Shown: one piece after another, positions 22,066 to 30,837 of the stretch | How positions within the stretch are numbered: position 1 is the first letter of the stretch | Layout of the letters: the number at the start of each line of letters is the position of its first letter | Assembly (NCBI GenBank): GCA_030602715.1 | Contig: JAUVZD010000009.1 | Span: forward strand, 67,284 to 131,283 | Reading direction: 5' to 3' | Length of the DNA stretch: 64,000 nucleotides | Origin: Candidatus Coatesiibacteriota bacterium | GTDB lineage: Bacteria; RBG-13-66-14; B26-G2; JAUVZD01 | Notes under the pieces: generated by a model | The model's input: only the letters and a program-made list of their open reading frames with translations | The model's database searches: none | What the model was told of the DNA's origin: nothing | Position numbers and translations under genes: made by a program

Positions 22066-22127
22066 ACTTTTCTATAACGTTCAAGTTATGCTATTATTGT
22101 AAATAACTTTCCTTTGGAAATTTCCCT

Positions 22128-24437
22128 ATGGCTGAATCTGAGAAAGATACCGGAAAAGACCCCAGGACTCTCCTTCCTAAAAACGAGTTTGAGCGCCTCA
22201 CTGACCTGCTCGGCAGGGAGCCCAACTATGTGGAAGCCACCATCTTCTCCATTATGTGGAGCGAGCATTGCTCCTACAAGTCCAGCCGAGAGGTTTTGAA
22301 ACTCCTGCCCACCGAAGCACCCAATGTGGTTTTGGGACCCGGCGAGGACGCCGGGGCGGTGCACTTCACCACCCATGAGGGTAAGGAGTGGTGCCTGGTC
22401 GTCGCCCACGAGAGCCACAACCACCCCTCGCAGATTCTTCCCGTTGAGGGAGCGGCAACCGGCATCGGGGGCATCGTCCGTGATGTATATTGCATGGGCG
22501 CCCGGGTGATAGCGGTTATGGACCCACTCCGCTTCGGTGACCCCCGGGGAGAGTATGCCGAGCGCAGTAAGTTCATCATCGGCGGGGTGGTGGACGGTAT
22601 CTGGGGCTATGGCAACCCCATCGGTGTGCCCAACATGGGGGGGAGCTGTTATTTGCACAAGGGCTACGACGACAACTGCCTGGTCAATGTGGTCGCTGTG
22701 GGCATATGTCCCTCCGATGAACTGATCCATTCTCGGGTGCCGGCGGTGGCTTACCAGGTGCCATATGTCTTTGTGCTGGTGGGCAAGGCTACCGATGATA
22801 CCGGCTTCGGCGGAGCGAGCTTTGCCAGCGAGATTCTTGACGAGGAGGAGGAGTTCGGAGCCGTCCAACTGCATGACCCATTCTTGAAACGGGTATTGAC
22901 CGTGGCAACTTACGAGGTGCTCAAGGAAGCCCGCCAGCGGGGGATAGAGGTGGGCTTTAAGGATTTAGGTGCCGGGGGAATCGTCTGTGCAACCTCCGAA
23001 CTGGGTGCGAAAGGGGGTTTCGGAGCGACGATTGAGCTGGACAGAGTGGTCTGTTCAATGTCGGATTTGCCCGAGGAGGTGATCGCCTGCTCGGAGACGC
23101 AGGAGCGCTACTGTTGGGTGGTGCCACAGGATTTCGCCCCCCGGGTGCTGGAAATTTATAATGAGGAGTTTCAACTGGATAGCGTCTATCCCGGTGCCGG
23201 GGCGGTGGTCATCGGTCGGGTGAGTAGCGAGCCGGTCTATGAAGTGACAACCAGAGAGGGGACCGTCTGCTCCGTGCCCATAAAAGCCATCACCGAGGGT
23301 ATCTCCTACACTCGTGAGAGGAAGGGGAGGGCGGGTCAATATCCTCGCCCGGATATCAATTTCAACAGAATTACCATTGAGGAGATAAAGGCGGTCCTGG
23401 CCCATCCCGATGTCTGCTCACGCCATAAGGTTTTTTCTCATTACGATTCCACCGTTCAGGGGTGCACAATTCTTGGTGCCGGGCAGGCTGATGCCGGGGT
23501 GATGGCTCCTCTGCCCGGCTCGCCTACAGCGGTGGCTATGGCTAGTGGAGGGATTCCCCGTTACGGGTTGATGGACTCCTGGTTGGCTGGAGCCTGGGCT
23601 GTCTGGGAAGCGGCTGCCAATGTGGCTGCGGTTGGGGCCCGTCCGCAGGCGGTTACCGACTGTCTCAATTACGGCAATCCGGAGGATGCCGAGGTATTTG
23701 ACAGCTTCGTCTCCGGGGTGGAGGGGATAGCCTGGGCTTGCCGGGAGGTCGGTTTGATTGAGCATGAGGGAGCGCCCCTTCCGATTATAAGCGGAAATGT
23801 CAGCTTCTACAATGAGAGCGCAGGCGGGGAGGCGGTGCCCGCATCTCCCATCGTGGCTTGCTTGGGGACTATGGAGGCAAGGCGGGTGCTTACCCCCCAA
23901 CTGAAACAGAGCGGTTCCCGACTAATCCTCATAGGAGCTAGAGAGGGAAAGCTCGGTGGCTCGGTCATATATCAGCTTTTAGCCGATACTCTGGGTGATG
24001 CTCCGCCCGACCTTAAGAAACATAATCTAGGCGGCTTAATTGGTGCTATAGTGTCGGCGGCAGAGGAGGGCTTGCTCCTCTCAGCCCACGATATAAGCGA
24101 GGGGGGTGCATTGGCGTGTGCACTGGAGATGGCTATGGGTTACGATGGAAGCGGTCGCTTGGGTGTGAAGCTGAAGCTCCCCTCGCAGGTGGACCTTACT
24201 CCCAAAGCCTTCTTCTTCAGCGAGGAGCCGGGGTTCGTGGTGGAGGTGGAGGAGAGGAACCTCTCCAAACTTTCCAAGAAAGCTCAGGAGTTTCAGGTGG
24301 AGATGGTGGAGATAGGCGAGGTGGTATCCAAGCCTCAGTTCTCCCTTTCACTAAGAGATGGGGAGAGTCCACTTACCATAGAGCTTGATGAGCTGGCAGA
24401 GTCCTGGCTTTCCGGGCTTGAGGGAGTGTTGTTGTGA
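22128..24437 (+). CDS. purL: Phosphoribosylformylglycinamidine synthase, PurL subunit
   Basis: A 769-residue small-type PurL, which makes FGAM from FGAR with ATP and ammonia in purine synthesis. Motifs: 'FSIMWSEHCSYKSSR', 'GPGEDAGAVHF', 'VAHESHNHPSQILPVEGAATGIGGIVRDV' (nucleotide and Mg site), 'GKATDDTGFGGASFASE', 'KDLGAGGI', and the second half-domain 'DSWLAGAWAVWEAAANVAAVG' and 'DISEGGALACALEMAMG'. Length is close to the 740 of Bacillus-type PurL. It ends with a GTGA overlap with purQ. purS is not beside it and must lie elsewhere if present. The gene begins after the TonB terminator. Confidence 0.95.
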   Translation: MAESEKDTGKDPRTLLPKNEFERLTDLLGREPNYVEATIFSIMWSEHCSYKSSREVLKLLPTEAPNVVLGPGEDAGAVHFTTHEGKEWCLVVAHESHNHPSQILPVEGAATGIGGIVRDVYCMGARVIAVMDPLRFGDPRGEYAERSKFIIGGVVDGIWGYGNPIGVPNMGGSCYLHKGYDDNCLVNVVAVGICPSDELIHSRVPAVAYQVPYVFVLVGKATDDTGFGGASFASEILDEEEEFGAVQLHDPFLKRVLTVATYEVLKEARQRGIEVGFKDLGAGGIVCATSELGAKGGFGATIELDRVVCSMSDLPEEVIACSETQERYCWVVPQDFAPRVLEIYNEEFQLDSVYPGAGAVVIGRVSSEPVYEVTTREGTVCSVPIKAITEGISYTRERKGRAGQYPRPDINFNRITIEEIKAVLAHPDVCSRHKVFSHYDSTVQGCTILGAGQADAGVMAPLPGSPTAVAMASGGIPRYGLMDSWLAGAWAVWEAAANVAAVGARPQAVTDCLNYGNPEDAEVFDSFVSGVEGIAWACREVGLIEHEGAPLPIISGNVSFYNESAGGEAVPASPIVACLGTMEARRVLTPQLKQSGSRLILIGAREGKLGGSVIYQLLADTLGDAPPDLKKHNLGGLIGAIVSAAEEGLLLSAHDISEGGALACALEMAMGYDGSGRLGVKLKLPSQVDLTPKAFFFSEEPGFVVEVEERNLSKLSKKAQEFQVEMVEIGEVVSKPQFSLSLRDGESPLTIELDELAESWLSGLEGVLL

Positions 24438-25252
24438 AGCCCAAGGTGGCGGTGATACAGTTTCCGGGTAGTAACTGCGAGGAGGAGACCCTGCGGGCGG
24501 CAATAGCTGGGGGAATGGAGGGGGAAATATTCCGCTTTAGCCGTCCCGCCGAGGAATTGGCTACATTTGACGGATACATCCTCCCCGGTGGATTCGCCCA
24601 TCAGGACCGAGTTCGGGCTGGGGCGGTGGCAGCCAAGGAGCCGATAATGGATGCGGTGGTGGCAGGTGCTGAGAAGGGGAAGCCGGTGTTGGGCATCTGT
24701 AACGGTGCTCAGGTGTTGATTGAATCAGGATTGGTGCCGGGGTTGGAGGAGGGAGACGTGCAGATGTCCTTGGCTACCAATCTAATGGGTGACCGGTTGG
24801 GCTTCTACCACATTTTTGTACATATCGCACAGTCCTCCTCTCAGGGAAGCAACATCACCAATCGCCTAACCCCGGAGGGGGTGGTCCTTCCCATCCCTAT
24901 TGCTCATGCCGAGGGTCGCTTTGTGACCGCAAACCAAAAAGTAACCACAAGTATAGAGTCGGGAAAGCTCTCTTGCTGGCGGTATGCCGACCGGGGCGGA
25001 ACTTTGGAGGAAGAGTATCCGAGGAACCCGAACGGTTCCTTCATGGCTTTGGCTGGGCTTTCCAACCCCAAGGGAAATGTGGTGGCTATGATGCCCCATC
25101 CGGAGCGGGTTTGTTGGTTGTGGCAGGTGCCTTTGGATTTGCCTGGAGAATGGGGTGAGAGGAGGCGCAAAGCGACCGGGGATGCAGAAGCACTTGACAG
25201 CGAGGGTCCGGGGATGGTGATTTTCCGCTCGTTCACTGAATATCTGAAATGA
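24434..25252 (+). CDS. purQ: Phosphoribosylformylglycinamidine synthase, PurQ glutaminase
   Basis: A 272-residue class I glutamine amidotransferase that supplies ammonia to PurL. The catalytic Cys is C89 in 'GICNGAQ', with the His-Glu pair in 'MMPHPERVCW'. The oxyanion region is 'ILPGGFAHQDRVRAGAVAAKEPI'. It is longer than the usual 225-230 residues of the Bacillus-type protein, mainly in the second half. The GTG start overlaps the purL stop (GTGA), consistent with equal subunit synthesis. A lipoprotein gene follows by 19 bases. Confidence 0.94.
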   Translation: MKPKVAVIQFPGSNCEEETLRAAIAGGMEGEIFRFSRPAEELATFDGYILPGGFAHQDRVRAGAVAAKEPIMDAVVAGAEKGKPVLGICNGAQVLIESGLVPGLEEGDVQMSLATNLMGDRLGFYHIFVHIAQSSSQGSNITNRLTPEGVVLPIPIAHAEGRFVTANQKVTTSIESGKLSCWRYADRGGTLEEEYPRNPNGSFMALAGLSNPKGNVVAMMPHPERVCWLWQVPLDLPGEWGERRRKATGDAEALDSEGPGMVIFRSFTEYLK

Positions 25253-25271
25253 TGAACCTGGGAGGATAAAG

Positions 25272-25859
25272 ATGAGAAGATGGATGATACTGCTGATAGC
25301 GTTTCTACTTACTACTCTCATTGCCTGTGAGGAGGAGGTGCATATAGTCACTGGCAATCTCTTTCCTGCTGAGGTAGGTAATAAGTGGGAATACACAGCC
25401 ATGGTGGATGGTGAGGGGGGTTGGACGGCGACCATGGAGATTGTGGGGACCAAGATCCACCAGGAGGGATTTAGCACCAAGGAGGTGGAGTTGACCTACA
25501 CCGACGGCGTCACTAGCTACGACTTTACCTGGTATTCATATGAGACCTTTGATGGTCTCTACTGGTATAAAGACCTGGCATCGGATGATTGTCTGGTCCT
25601 GGCGGTATATCCTTTTACTGTGGGGGATTCCTGGAGCTTTTCTTTCTACGGCGGGGATTACACCGCTTATGTGGATTCAATGGTTACCGTCGGCGCCCCG
25701 GATGAAACCAGGTATGAAAATTGTTACAAGATTTTGTATAACTCCACCGAGGTCAACTTCAAAATTGACTGGAAGGAAGGTATCGGGCAGATTCTTGAAG
25801 ATTATTTCGATGATGAGGATGATTATTTTCGCGTATTGGATGAGTATGATATTCAGTAG
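25272..25859 (+). CDS. Lipoprotein of unknown function
   Basis: A 195-residue lipoprotein (lipobox 'TTLIAC', Cys at residue 19). The mature protein starts with the 'NLFPAEVGNKWEYTAM' sequence, an 'LF/P-L/A-x-V-G-N-x-W-x-Y' pattern common in secreted proteins of FCB and related phyla, and continues as beta strands with 'YPFTVGDSWSFSFYGGDYTAYVD', a second copy of the same G-(D/N)-x-W pattern. It is probably a small beta-sandwich anchored to the outer membrane. Ribosome site GGGAGGATAAAG precedes the ATG; a strong terminator follows. Confidence 0.75.
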   Translation: MRRWMILLIAFLLTTLIACEEEVHIVTGNLFPAEVGNKWEYTAMVDGEGGWTATMEIVGTKIHQEGFSTKEVELTYTDGVTSYDFTWYSYETFDGLYWYKDLASDDCLVLAVYPFTVGDSWSFSFYGGDYTAYVDSMVTVGAPDETRYENCYKILYNSTEVNFKIDWKEGIGQILEDYFDDEDDYFRVLDEYDIQ

Positions 25860-25884
25860 TTGCGTAGACAAAGATAATCATTAA

Positions 25885-25922
25885 AAAAGGGACTGCTTGG
25901 CTTACCAGCAGTCCCTTTTGAA
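25885..25922. terminator. Bidirectional intrinsic terminator
   Basis: AAAAGGGACTGCT pairs with AGCAGTCCCTTTT (to 25919) around TGGCTTACC. It separates the rightward lipoprotein gene from the leftward regulator gene. Confidence 0.9.
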
Positions 25923-25953
25923 TTTTTTCAATCTCAAATCGGTTTTTGGGACT

Positions 25954-26934
25954 TTATTCCTGCGCCGTTCCCAGACTGGGCGTCTCTCGCCTTTCTTTGA
26001 CGAAACGATTTCCTCCTTTGGATTTCGCATAGGCTTTCAACTCAGCCGCCGCATTTGCCAACTGACCATAGCGGGTGAACTGTTGGTTGTAATTCTGGAT
26101 AATGGCGATGCTTAAGGTTAAATTGCAGGGGAAGTTTTTCGTTTCGCCGGAGCGTGTGGTAGAAGTGAAGAAGCCCCGAGCCCTATCCTCCTGGCTAAAG
26201 TATTCCCTGGAGCGCTGGCAGAACTCCAAAAGCAGAAGGTGGGCGGCTTCGTCTATTTTCTTACTGCGGGTGATCAGCGCAAAATCATCACCCCCGATAT
26301 GACCGATGAGGTCATCGGGGGCACAGTATTCCTCGGCTATAACCAACATCACCTCAGCCATCATCTTGATAATCTGGTCGCCTTTGGAATAGCCGTAGCG
26401 GTCGTTGTAGGGCTTGAAGTTGTCAATATCTATATATAATATGGAAAAGTCGCTTTTCTCCTCCAATCGGCGCAATATCTCCGTCTCAATGGAGACATTA
26501 CCGGGGAGGTTGGATAGGGGATTGCGGTCGCGCATCTCCAAGGTGCGACGAAGGACCATCTTGACCCGAGCCAGTAGGTCTTCACGACTGAAGGGCTTGG
26601 TGATGTAGTCATCAGCGCCGACCTTCATCCCCGCTACCTTATCGTGTATATCCCGTTTTGCAGTTACCAGGATGATGGGGATGGCGCTGGTGCGGAAGTT
26701 GGAACGGAGAGCCTTGACCACCTCCATACCGTCCATGTCGGGTAACATCACATCCAGCAAAATCAGGTCCGGGTAACACTCCTTCGCCTTTTGGATAGCC
26801 TCCTCGCCGTCCTCTGCCGCCTCCACGATGTAGCCCCCGACCTCCAGGTTGAAGGTGATAATCTCCCGAATGGATGGCTCATCATCTACCACCAGTATCT
26901 TCCACTCCCGGTCTGCCATCTCGTCTTTTTGCAT
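25954..26934 (-). CDS. Response regulator with GGDEF-like output domain
   Basis: A 326-residue two-domain regulator. Residues 11-130 form a receiver domain with the acidic pair 'VVDDEP', the phospho-acceptor D61 in 'LILLDVMLPDMDG' and the Lys in 'YITKPF'. A linker 'MRDRNPLSNLPGN' leads to a diguanylate-cyclase-like domain with 'LYIDIDNFKPYNDRYGYSKGDQIIKMMAEV' and 'HIGGDDFALI', where the signature is GGDDF instead of GGDEF. The change and the absence of a clear I-site leave catalysis uncertain. No histidine kinase is adjacent. It is 24 bases downstream of the UbiA gene on the same strand. Confidence 0.85.
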   Translation of the reverse strand: MQKDEMADREWKILVVDDEPSIREIITFNLEVGGYIVEAAEDGEEAIQKAKECYPDLILLDVMLPDMDGMEVVKALRSNFRTSAIPIILVTAKRDIHDKVAGMKVGADDYITKPFSREDLLARVKMVLRRTLEMRDRNPLSNLPGNVSIETEILRRLEEKSDFSILYIDIDNFKPYNDRYGYSKGDQIIKMMAEVMLVIAEEYCAPDDLIGHIGGDDFALITRSKKIDEAAHLLLLEFCQRSREYFSQEDRARGFFTSTTRSGETKNFPCNLTLSIAIIQNYNQQFTRYGQLANAAAELKAYAKSKGGNRFVKERRETPSLGTAQE

Positions 26935-26958
26935 TACATTTGCTCCACGGTTGCGGAA

Positions 26959-27807
26959 TTAGCGCAGATTGAACCCAATAATAATAGCAATTAAAGTGAC
27001 CAACATCAATATTTTTATTCCCCGTTGGATTAACCCGCTGTTCACTTTCTTAGGTCTAAAGAACGAGAAGGCGGACATCACTGTAGCCGGGATTGCGCCC
27101 AGGGGGATGATGGTCGCCAAATATCCCCAGCCCCAGCCTCCCTGAAAATAGAGTAGAACCGCAAAGACGGCGTAAGCCAGGAGGACAACTCCTCCCACCT
27201 TGACCGCCGGTTCGGGTCCCAGAATTATGGGCAGGGTGCGTGCTTTCATCTCCATATCGCCTGAAGTGTCCTCCACATCTTTATATATCTCCCTTGCCAA
27301 GTTTAGCAGGAAGGCAAGCGCTGTGGGTAATATCAACCGTTGGTCCAATCCCCCGGCGGAAAGTGCGCCGAAGGGGAGACTGGAGGCGGTCAGGGCTCCT
27401 ACGGCCAGATTGCCCCATGGGGCTTGTGGTTTGAGCCACAGGCTGTATGTTAAGCAGGTGACGATGAGGACGGCGGTGAATATCAACATCTGCCAACCCA
27501 ACCAGAACCCCATAGCCAGAGCGGTTAAGCCTATTACAACAGCCATAGCCATGGCGGCGGGGATGGATACTCGCCCTGAGGGGAGGGGTCGCTGGGGACG
27601 ATTGAGGCGGTCTGTGGGTAGATCCACCAGGTCGTTGGTGATGTAGCCGGCGCCGGAGACCAGGGCGATGGCTAATGCGGTGAGCCAACAGCGAGGTGAG
27701 AGCCAGTCGCCGTAGGCAAGATGGTAGCCGAGGAGGGAGGTGGCTCCTATCATGAGCATGTTGATGGGTCGCAGGATGCGAATATGGGCGAGTAAGCGAG
27801 AGAACAA
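26959..27807 (-). CDS. UbiA-family prenyltransferase (GGGP/digeranylgeranyl type)
   Basis: A 282-residue membrane enzyme with eight or nine hydrophobic helices. The first Asp-rich motif is 'NDLVDLPTDRLNRPQRPLPSG' (N58-D59-x-x-D62-x-x-x-D66) and the second is 'LAREIYKDVEDTSGDMEMKARTLP'. This combination, with 'NRPQRPLPSGRVS', is most like archaeal-type (geranylgeranyl)glycerol-phosphate prenyltransferases and related bacterial quinone/lipid enzymes; the acceptor is not certain. It is followed by the REC-GGDEF gene and preceded by the Memo-like gene by 16 bases on the same strand. Confidence 0.85.
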   Translation of the reverse strand: MFSRLLAHIRILRPINMLMIGATSLLGYHLAYGDWLSPRCWLTALAIALVSGAGYITNDLVDLPTDRLNRPQRPLPSGRVSIPAAMAMAVVIGLTALAMGFWLGWQMLIFTAVLIVTCLTYSLWLKPQAPWGNLAVGALTASSLPFGALSAGGLDQRLILPTALAFLLNLAREIYKDVEDTSGDMEMKARTLPIILGPEPAVKVGGVVLLAYAVFAVLLYFQGGWGWGYLATIIPLGAIPATVMSAFSFFRPKKVNSGLIQRGIKILMLVTLIAIIIGFNLR

Positions 27808-27823
27808 AGAATCAACCTCAATA

Positions 27824-28630
27824 TCAGGGAATTACTATACCGGCGTAACCCACCACCTGGCTGGTGTTACCGCTTGCCTCCGCAGAGGTGGTATAATGTA
27901 TCAGCTCGGCTTCAGTGCTTTCTAAAAGCTTTGCCGTCTCCAGGAGGAGCGCGGTGGGGAAAACCCCGCACATAGTGATGTTATTTTCTTGCACCGTCTT
28001 TATCAACCCGGGACCGTCAAGGGACAATATGTGATTGATAGCCATTCGGTCCAAACTCTGAGCAACTTCTTCGGGAACATAATGGCTCATGTCCGTTGAG
28101 GCGACGATGAGCACACGGTCATTCTTCCCTTCCACCTGCTGGATGGCGGAAGCCAACTCCTTGGCTGACCGGGTAAGTTCATCTGGCGAAATGCGGGCGA
28201 CCACCACCGGCAGAAGGGAGAAAACATCGCGGCGTCCCTGTAGGAAGGGCAAAACCACCTCCAGGGAATGTTCGTTGCGGTGGGCTGAGTAATCGGCTTT
28301 GAATACCCCCCCTTTAAGGATAGTATCGGCGAGGGTTTCCGCCAGGGGAAGCTCGCCCAGGGGGGTGGCGTAGTTTTCCTCGGTCAGCACGGAGAGGTCT
28401 TTCCCCATTCCGCTATGATTTGTAGCCAGCACCACCACTGTTTCCGGCACCTGCAGGCGTGCGGCGACCAGACCAGCGGTCTTGCCGGAGTAGACATAGC
28501 CGGCATGGGGCATTATCGCTCCCCGATAGAAAGAAGCCTTCTCGCCTTCGGGGATGAGGCTTTCCACCTCAGCTTGGAGTCTCTCCCTGGAGCCGGGATA
28601 AAACTGCTCGGCGACGACCATCGGACGCAT
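27824..28630 (-). CDS. Memo-like protein (AmmeMemoRadiSam system protein B)
   Basis: A 268-residue Memo/DUF52-family protein, related to class III extradiol dioxygenases. Markers: 'VAEQFYPGSRERLQ' N-terminus, 'AIMPHAGYVYSGKTAG' (metal/active-site His), 'LATNHSGMG', 'EHSLEVVLPFLQ' (His) and 'IVASTDMSHYVP' (His). In many bacteria this protein occurs with an AMMECR1 domain protein and a radical-SAM protein; neither is visible here. The biochemical role is unknown. It shares a leftward operon with ubiA-like and the regulator, and is divergent from the 28.7 kb gene. Confidence 0.85.
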   Translation of the reverse strand: MRPMVVAEQFYPGSRERLQAEVESLIPEGEKASFYRGAIMPHAGYVYSGKTAGLVAARLQVPETVVVLATNHSGMGKDLSVLTEENYATPLGELPLAETLADTILKGGVFKADYSAHRNEHSLEVVLPFLQGRRDVFSLLPVVVARISPDELTRSAKELASAIQQVEGKNDRVLIVASTDMSHYVPEEVAQSLDRMAINHILSLDGPGLIKTVQENNITMCGVFPTALLLETAKLLESTEAELIHYTTSAEASGNTSQVVGYAGIVIP

Positions 28631-28695
28631 CTAAATCACCCATTCTTTTATGGTTTGTGAAGGGATGGTCACGATTATGAAGATCTTTGCAGTAC

Positions 28696-28724
28696 TTGAC
28701 ATCGCTGACTCTTTTTGAGATTAT
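28696..28724 (+). promoter_or_regulatory. Promoter immediately before the 28.7 kb gene
   Basis: TTGACA (28696-28701), 17 bases, GATTAT (28719-28724). The expected transcription start (about 28731) coincides with the A of the chosen ATG at 28732, suggesting a leaderless mRNA. Confidence 0.65.
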
Positions 28725-28731
28725 AAGACAG

Positions 28732-30012
28732 ATGAGAAAAAATTGCAAATTGATTATTATCTCGCTGGTAATGACCTCAGCTGTTTTCTCCCTCCTGGCG
28801 GGTTACGCAATGGGGGAGAAGGTGCTCATCCCCATGGACTACACCCAGAGCAACCATCTGAAAGCTTACGGACTGGTCTATAATATTCTCTCCCAGGGGT
28901 TCAATGTGGAGTGGCTTCTGAACTATCGGGGGGGCTCCTTTATGCTTGACAGCCCAGCGGGCTTCGCCGAACTTGCCGACCATTTCCAGGTCAGTTGGGA
29001 GAATGTCAGCGACCCCAGGGCGATATATCAGATCATAGAGGAGAGCAACATGGAGGTCATCCTGCTGGAGAAGGCGCCCAAGATTGCCTTCTACTCCCCG
29101 CCCAACGCCAACCCCTGGGACGATGCGGTGCATATGGCACTGGACTATGCCGAGATTCCCTACACCATCGTCTGGGACCCGGACATTCTGGGGGGCGCTC
29201 TTGCGGAATTTGATTGGCTTCACCTCCACCACGAGGATTTCACCGGTCAGTTCGGTCGCTTCTACTCCGCCTTTCACGACCAGCTCTGGTATATGGAGGA
29301 GGTCGCCACCGAGGAGATGACCGCCCGTGCCCTTGGCTTTGAGAAGGTCAGCCAGATGAAGGGCGCTGTAACCCGACAGATAAAGGAGTATGTACTTTCC
29401 GGCGGTTTCCTCTTCGCTATGTGCTCGGCGACGGATACGCTGGATATCGCCCTGTCAGCAGAGGGGCTGGACATATGCGATGTCTATTACGACTACGACG
29501 GGATGAGCGCAGACTACAACGACAAGCTGGACTATTCCAAGTGTCTTGCTTTCACCGATTTTCGCTGCCACGAGAACACCCTGCAGTATGAGCACTCGGA
29601 TATAGACACCCCTCGCAGTCTAGCCCCCACCGTCTATGGGCAGTCGCCGACCCACTATACCCTCTTTGAGTTCTCCGCCAAACAGGACCCCATCCCCACC
29701 CTGCTCACCCAATGCCATGTGGATAGCCTACCGGAGTTTATGGGACAGTGCACCGCCTTCCAGATGGATAAGATTAAGAAGGATGTCATCATCATGGCCC
29801 GGGTGGACGGGGTGCCGGAGGCGAAATACATCTACGGCGCCCGGGGAGAGGGCTGTTTTACCTTTTTTGCCGGGCACGACCCGGAGGATTTTCAACATCT
29901 GATAGGCGAGGAGCCCACCGACCTGGTCGACCACCCCCATTCGCCGGGCTATCGGCTGATATTGAACAATATTTTATTTCCGGCGGCAAAGCAGGAGGAG
30001 ATGCGGACTTAG
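28732..30012 (+). CDS. FCB-conserved secreted protein (often labelled asparagine synthetase B)
   Basis: A 426-residue exported protein. The N-terminus 'MRKNCKLIIISLVMTSAVFSLLAGYAMG' is a signal peptide. The mature part opens 'KVLIPMDYTQSNHLKAYGLVYNILSQGFNVEWLLNYRGGSFML', a stretch I recognise from Bacteroidetes/FCB proteins that databases call asparagine synthetase B, although it has none of the glutaminase or PP-loop motifs of AsnB. It later has 'FLFAMCSATDTLDIAL' and 'CFTFFAGHDPEDFQH', like glutamine-amidotransferase-fold or ThuA-like domains. The ATG at 28732 is preferred over an open frame from 28687, because the latter would overlap the promoter. Function unknown. Confidence 0.7.
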   Translation: MRKNCKLIIISLVMTSAVFSLLAGYAMGEKVLIPMDYTQSNHLKAYGLVYNILSQGFNVEWLLNYRGGSFMLDSPAGFAELADHFQVSWENVSDPRAIYQIIEESNMEVILLEKAPKIAFYSPPNANPWDDAVHMALDYAEIPYTIVWDPDILGGALAEFDWLHLHHEDFTGQFGRFYSAFHDQLWYMEEVATEEMTARALGFEKVSQMKGAVTRQIKEYVLSGGFLFAMCSATDTLDIALSAEGLDICDVYYDYDGMSADYNDKLDYSKCLAFTDFRCHENTLQYEHSDIDTPRSLAPTVYGQSPTHYTLFEFSAKQDPIPTLLTQCHVDSLPEFMGQCTAFQMDKIKKDVIIMARVDGVPEAKYIYGARGEGCFTFFAGHDPEDFQHLIGEEPTDLVDHPHSPGYRLILNNILFPAAKQEEMRT

Positions 30013-30033
30013 AGTAATGGTGTTTTGAACTAA

Positions 30034-30063
30034 AAGCTCCCTATTTTTATAAGGGAGCTTTTT
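30034..30063 (+). terminator. Intrinsic terminator
   Basis: AAGCTCCC (30034-30041) and GGGAGCTT (30053-30060) followed by TTT, after the 28.7 kb gene. Confidence 0.85.
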
Positions 30064-30102
30064 AAAAAGGTTGAAAAAAGATTTTTCTTTTTTTTTCAGG
30101 CA

Positions 30103-30765
30103 TTAATCTACGTGTATAGTTAATTCACCTTGGAATGATGGTTCTGGGGTGTTTGGGTTGTTAGCATCTGCTGTTACTTTAATTTGAAAATCACCTTTTT
30201 TGTAAGGAGTAACATTAACCCTAAAAACAAAATTTGTATCTGGGTGTAAAGCGTAGTCCTCACCATAGTCGATTCCTACTAAATATCCACCACCATACTG
30301 GTAAACTCTTTGTGGATATACACCACTATAGATTGTGTAGGGTAAACTTACATTAAAACAAGAAGGGAACTCAATAATACATGATACATCATCTGCTCGT
30401 CTTGTTGCCTCTCCGGATTTTGGTTTTTCTTCAGGCATAACAGGAATAGTAATGTTCCATATTCTAATGTCTAGTTGTTCGGTTTTTCCTAGTGTTAGGC
30501 TGATTTCATCTTTTATTTGTTGGTTACTTTTTGCATCTGGATCAAAAAAACCTACAACAAGGTTGTAGTGCGGACGAGCAATTTCTAACTCCTCCTGTGT
30601 GCTGGAGAGAGTTTCGTGTATAATTTCCTGTATCTCATTCAAAGATTCTTCAGTAACATTTACTTGTGTGTAGATTAATAAACCGAATATTGAAACAGAA
30701 ATTACAAAAAAAGTATTAAAAATTGTGAAAATCTCGGCTGTTGTTGTTAATTTGCTTTTTCCCAT
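30103..30765 (-). CDS. Single-pass membrane protein of unknown function (island gene 3)
   Basis: A 220-residue protein. A short basic head is followed by one transmembrane helix ('IFTIFNTFFVISVSIFGLLIYTQV', residues about 12-35), a coiled-coil-like acidic stretch ('EESLNEIQEIIHETLSSTQEELEIA') and a C-terminal beta-rich domain ending 'FRVNVTPYKKGDFQIKVTADANNPNTPEPSFQGELTIHVD', resembling an immunoglobulin-like sandwich. No family recognised. It is the last gene of an AT-rich three-gene leftward group, 72 bases after its neighbour. Strong composition difference from flanking genes suggests horizontal transfer. Confidence 0.6.
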   Translation of the reverse strand: MGKSKLTTTAEIFTIFNTFFVISVSIFGLLIYTQVNVTEESLNEIQEIIHETLSSTQEELEIARPHYNLVVGFFDPDAKSNQQIKDEISLTLGKTEQLDIRIWNITIPVMPEEKPKSGEATRRADDVSCIIEFPSCFNVSLPYTIYSGVYPQRVYQYGGGYLVGIDYGEDYALHPDTNFVFRVNVTPYKKGDFQIKVTADANNPNTPEPSFQGELTIHVD

Positions 30766-30837
30766 TTTTTCTCCTTTCTTATTTTAACTATGTTTATTGA
30801 TAATCTTCTTTTAAATTTATTGCGTAAACCACCTCCT

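Noticed and set aside
28732-30012. Calling the 28.7 kb gene asnB
   Set aside because: It has a signal peptide and lacks the glutaminase nucleophile and PP-loop of asparagine synthetase.
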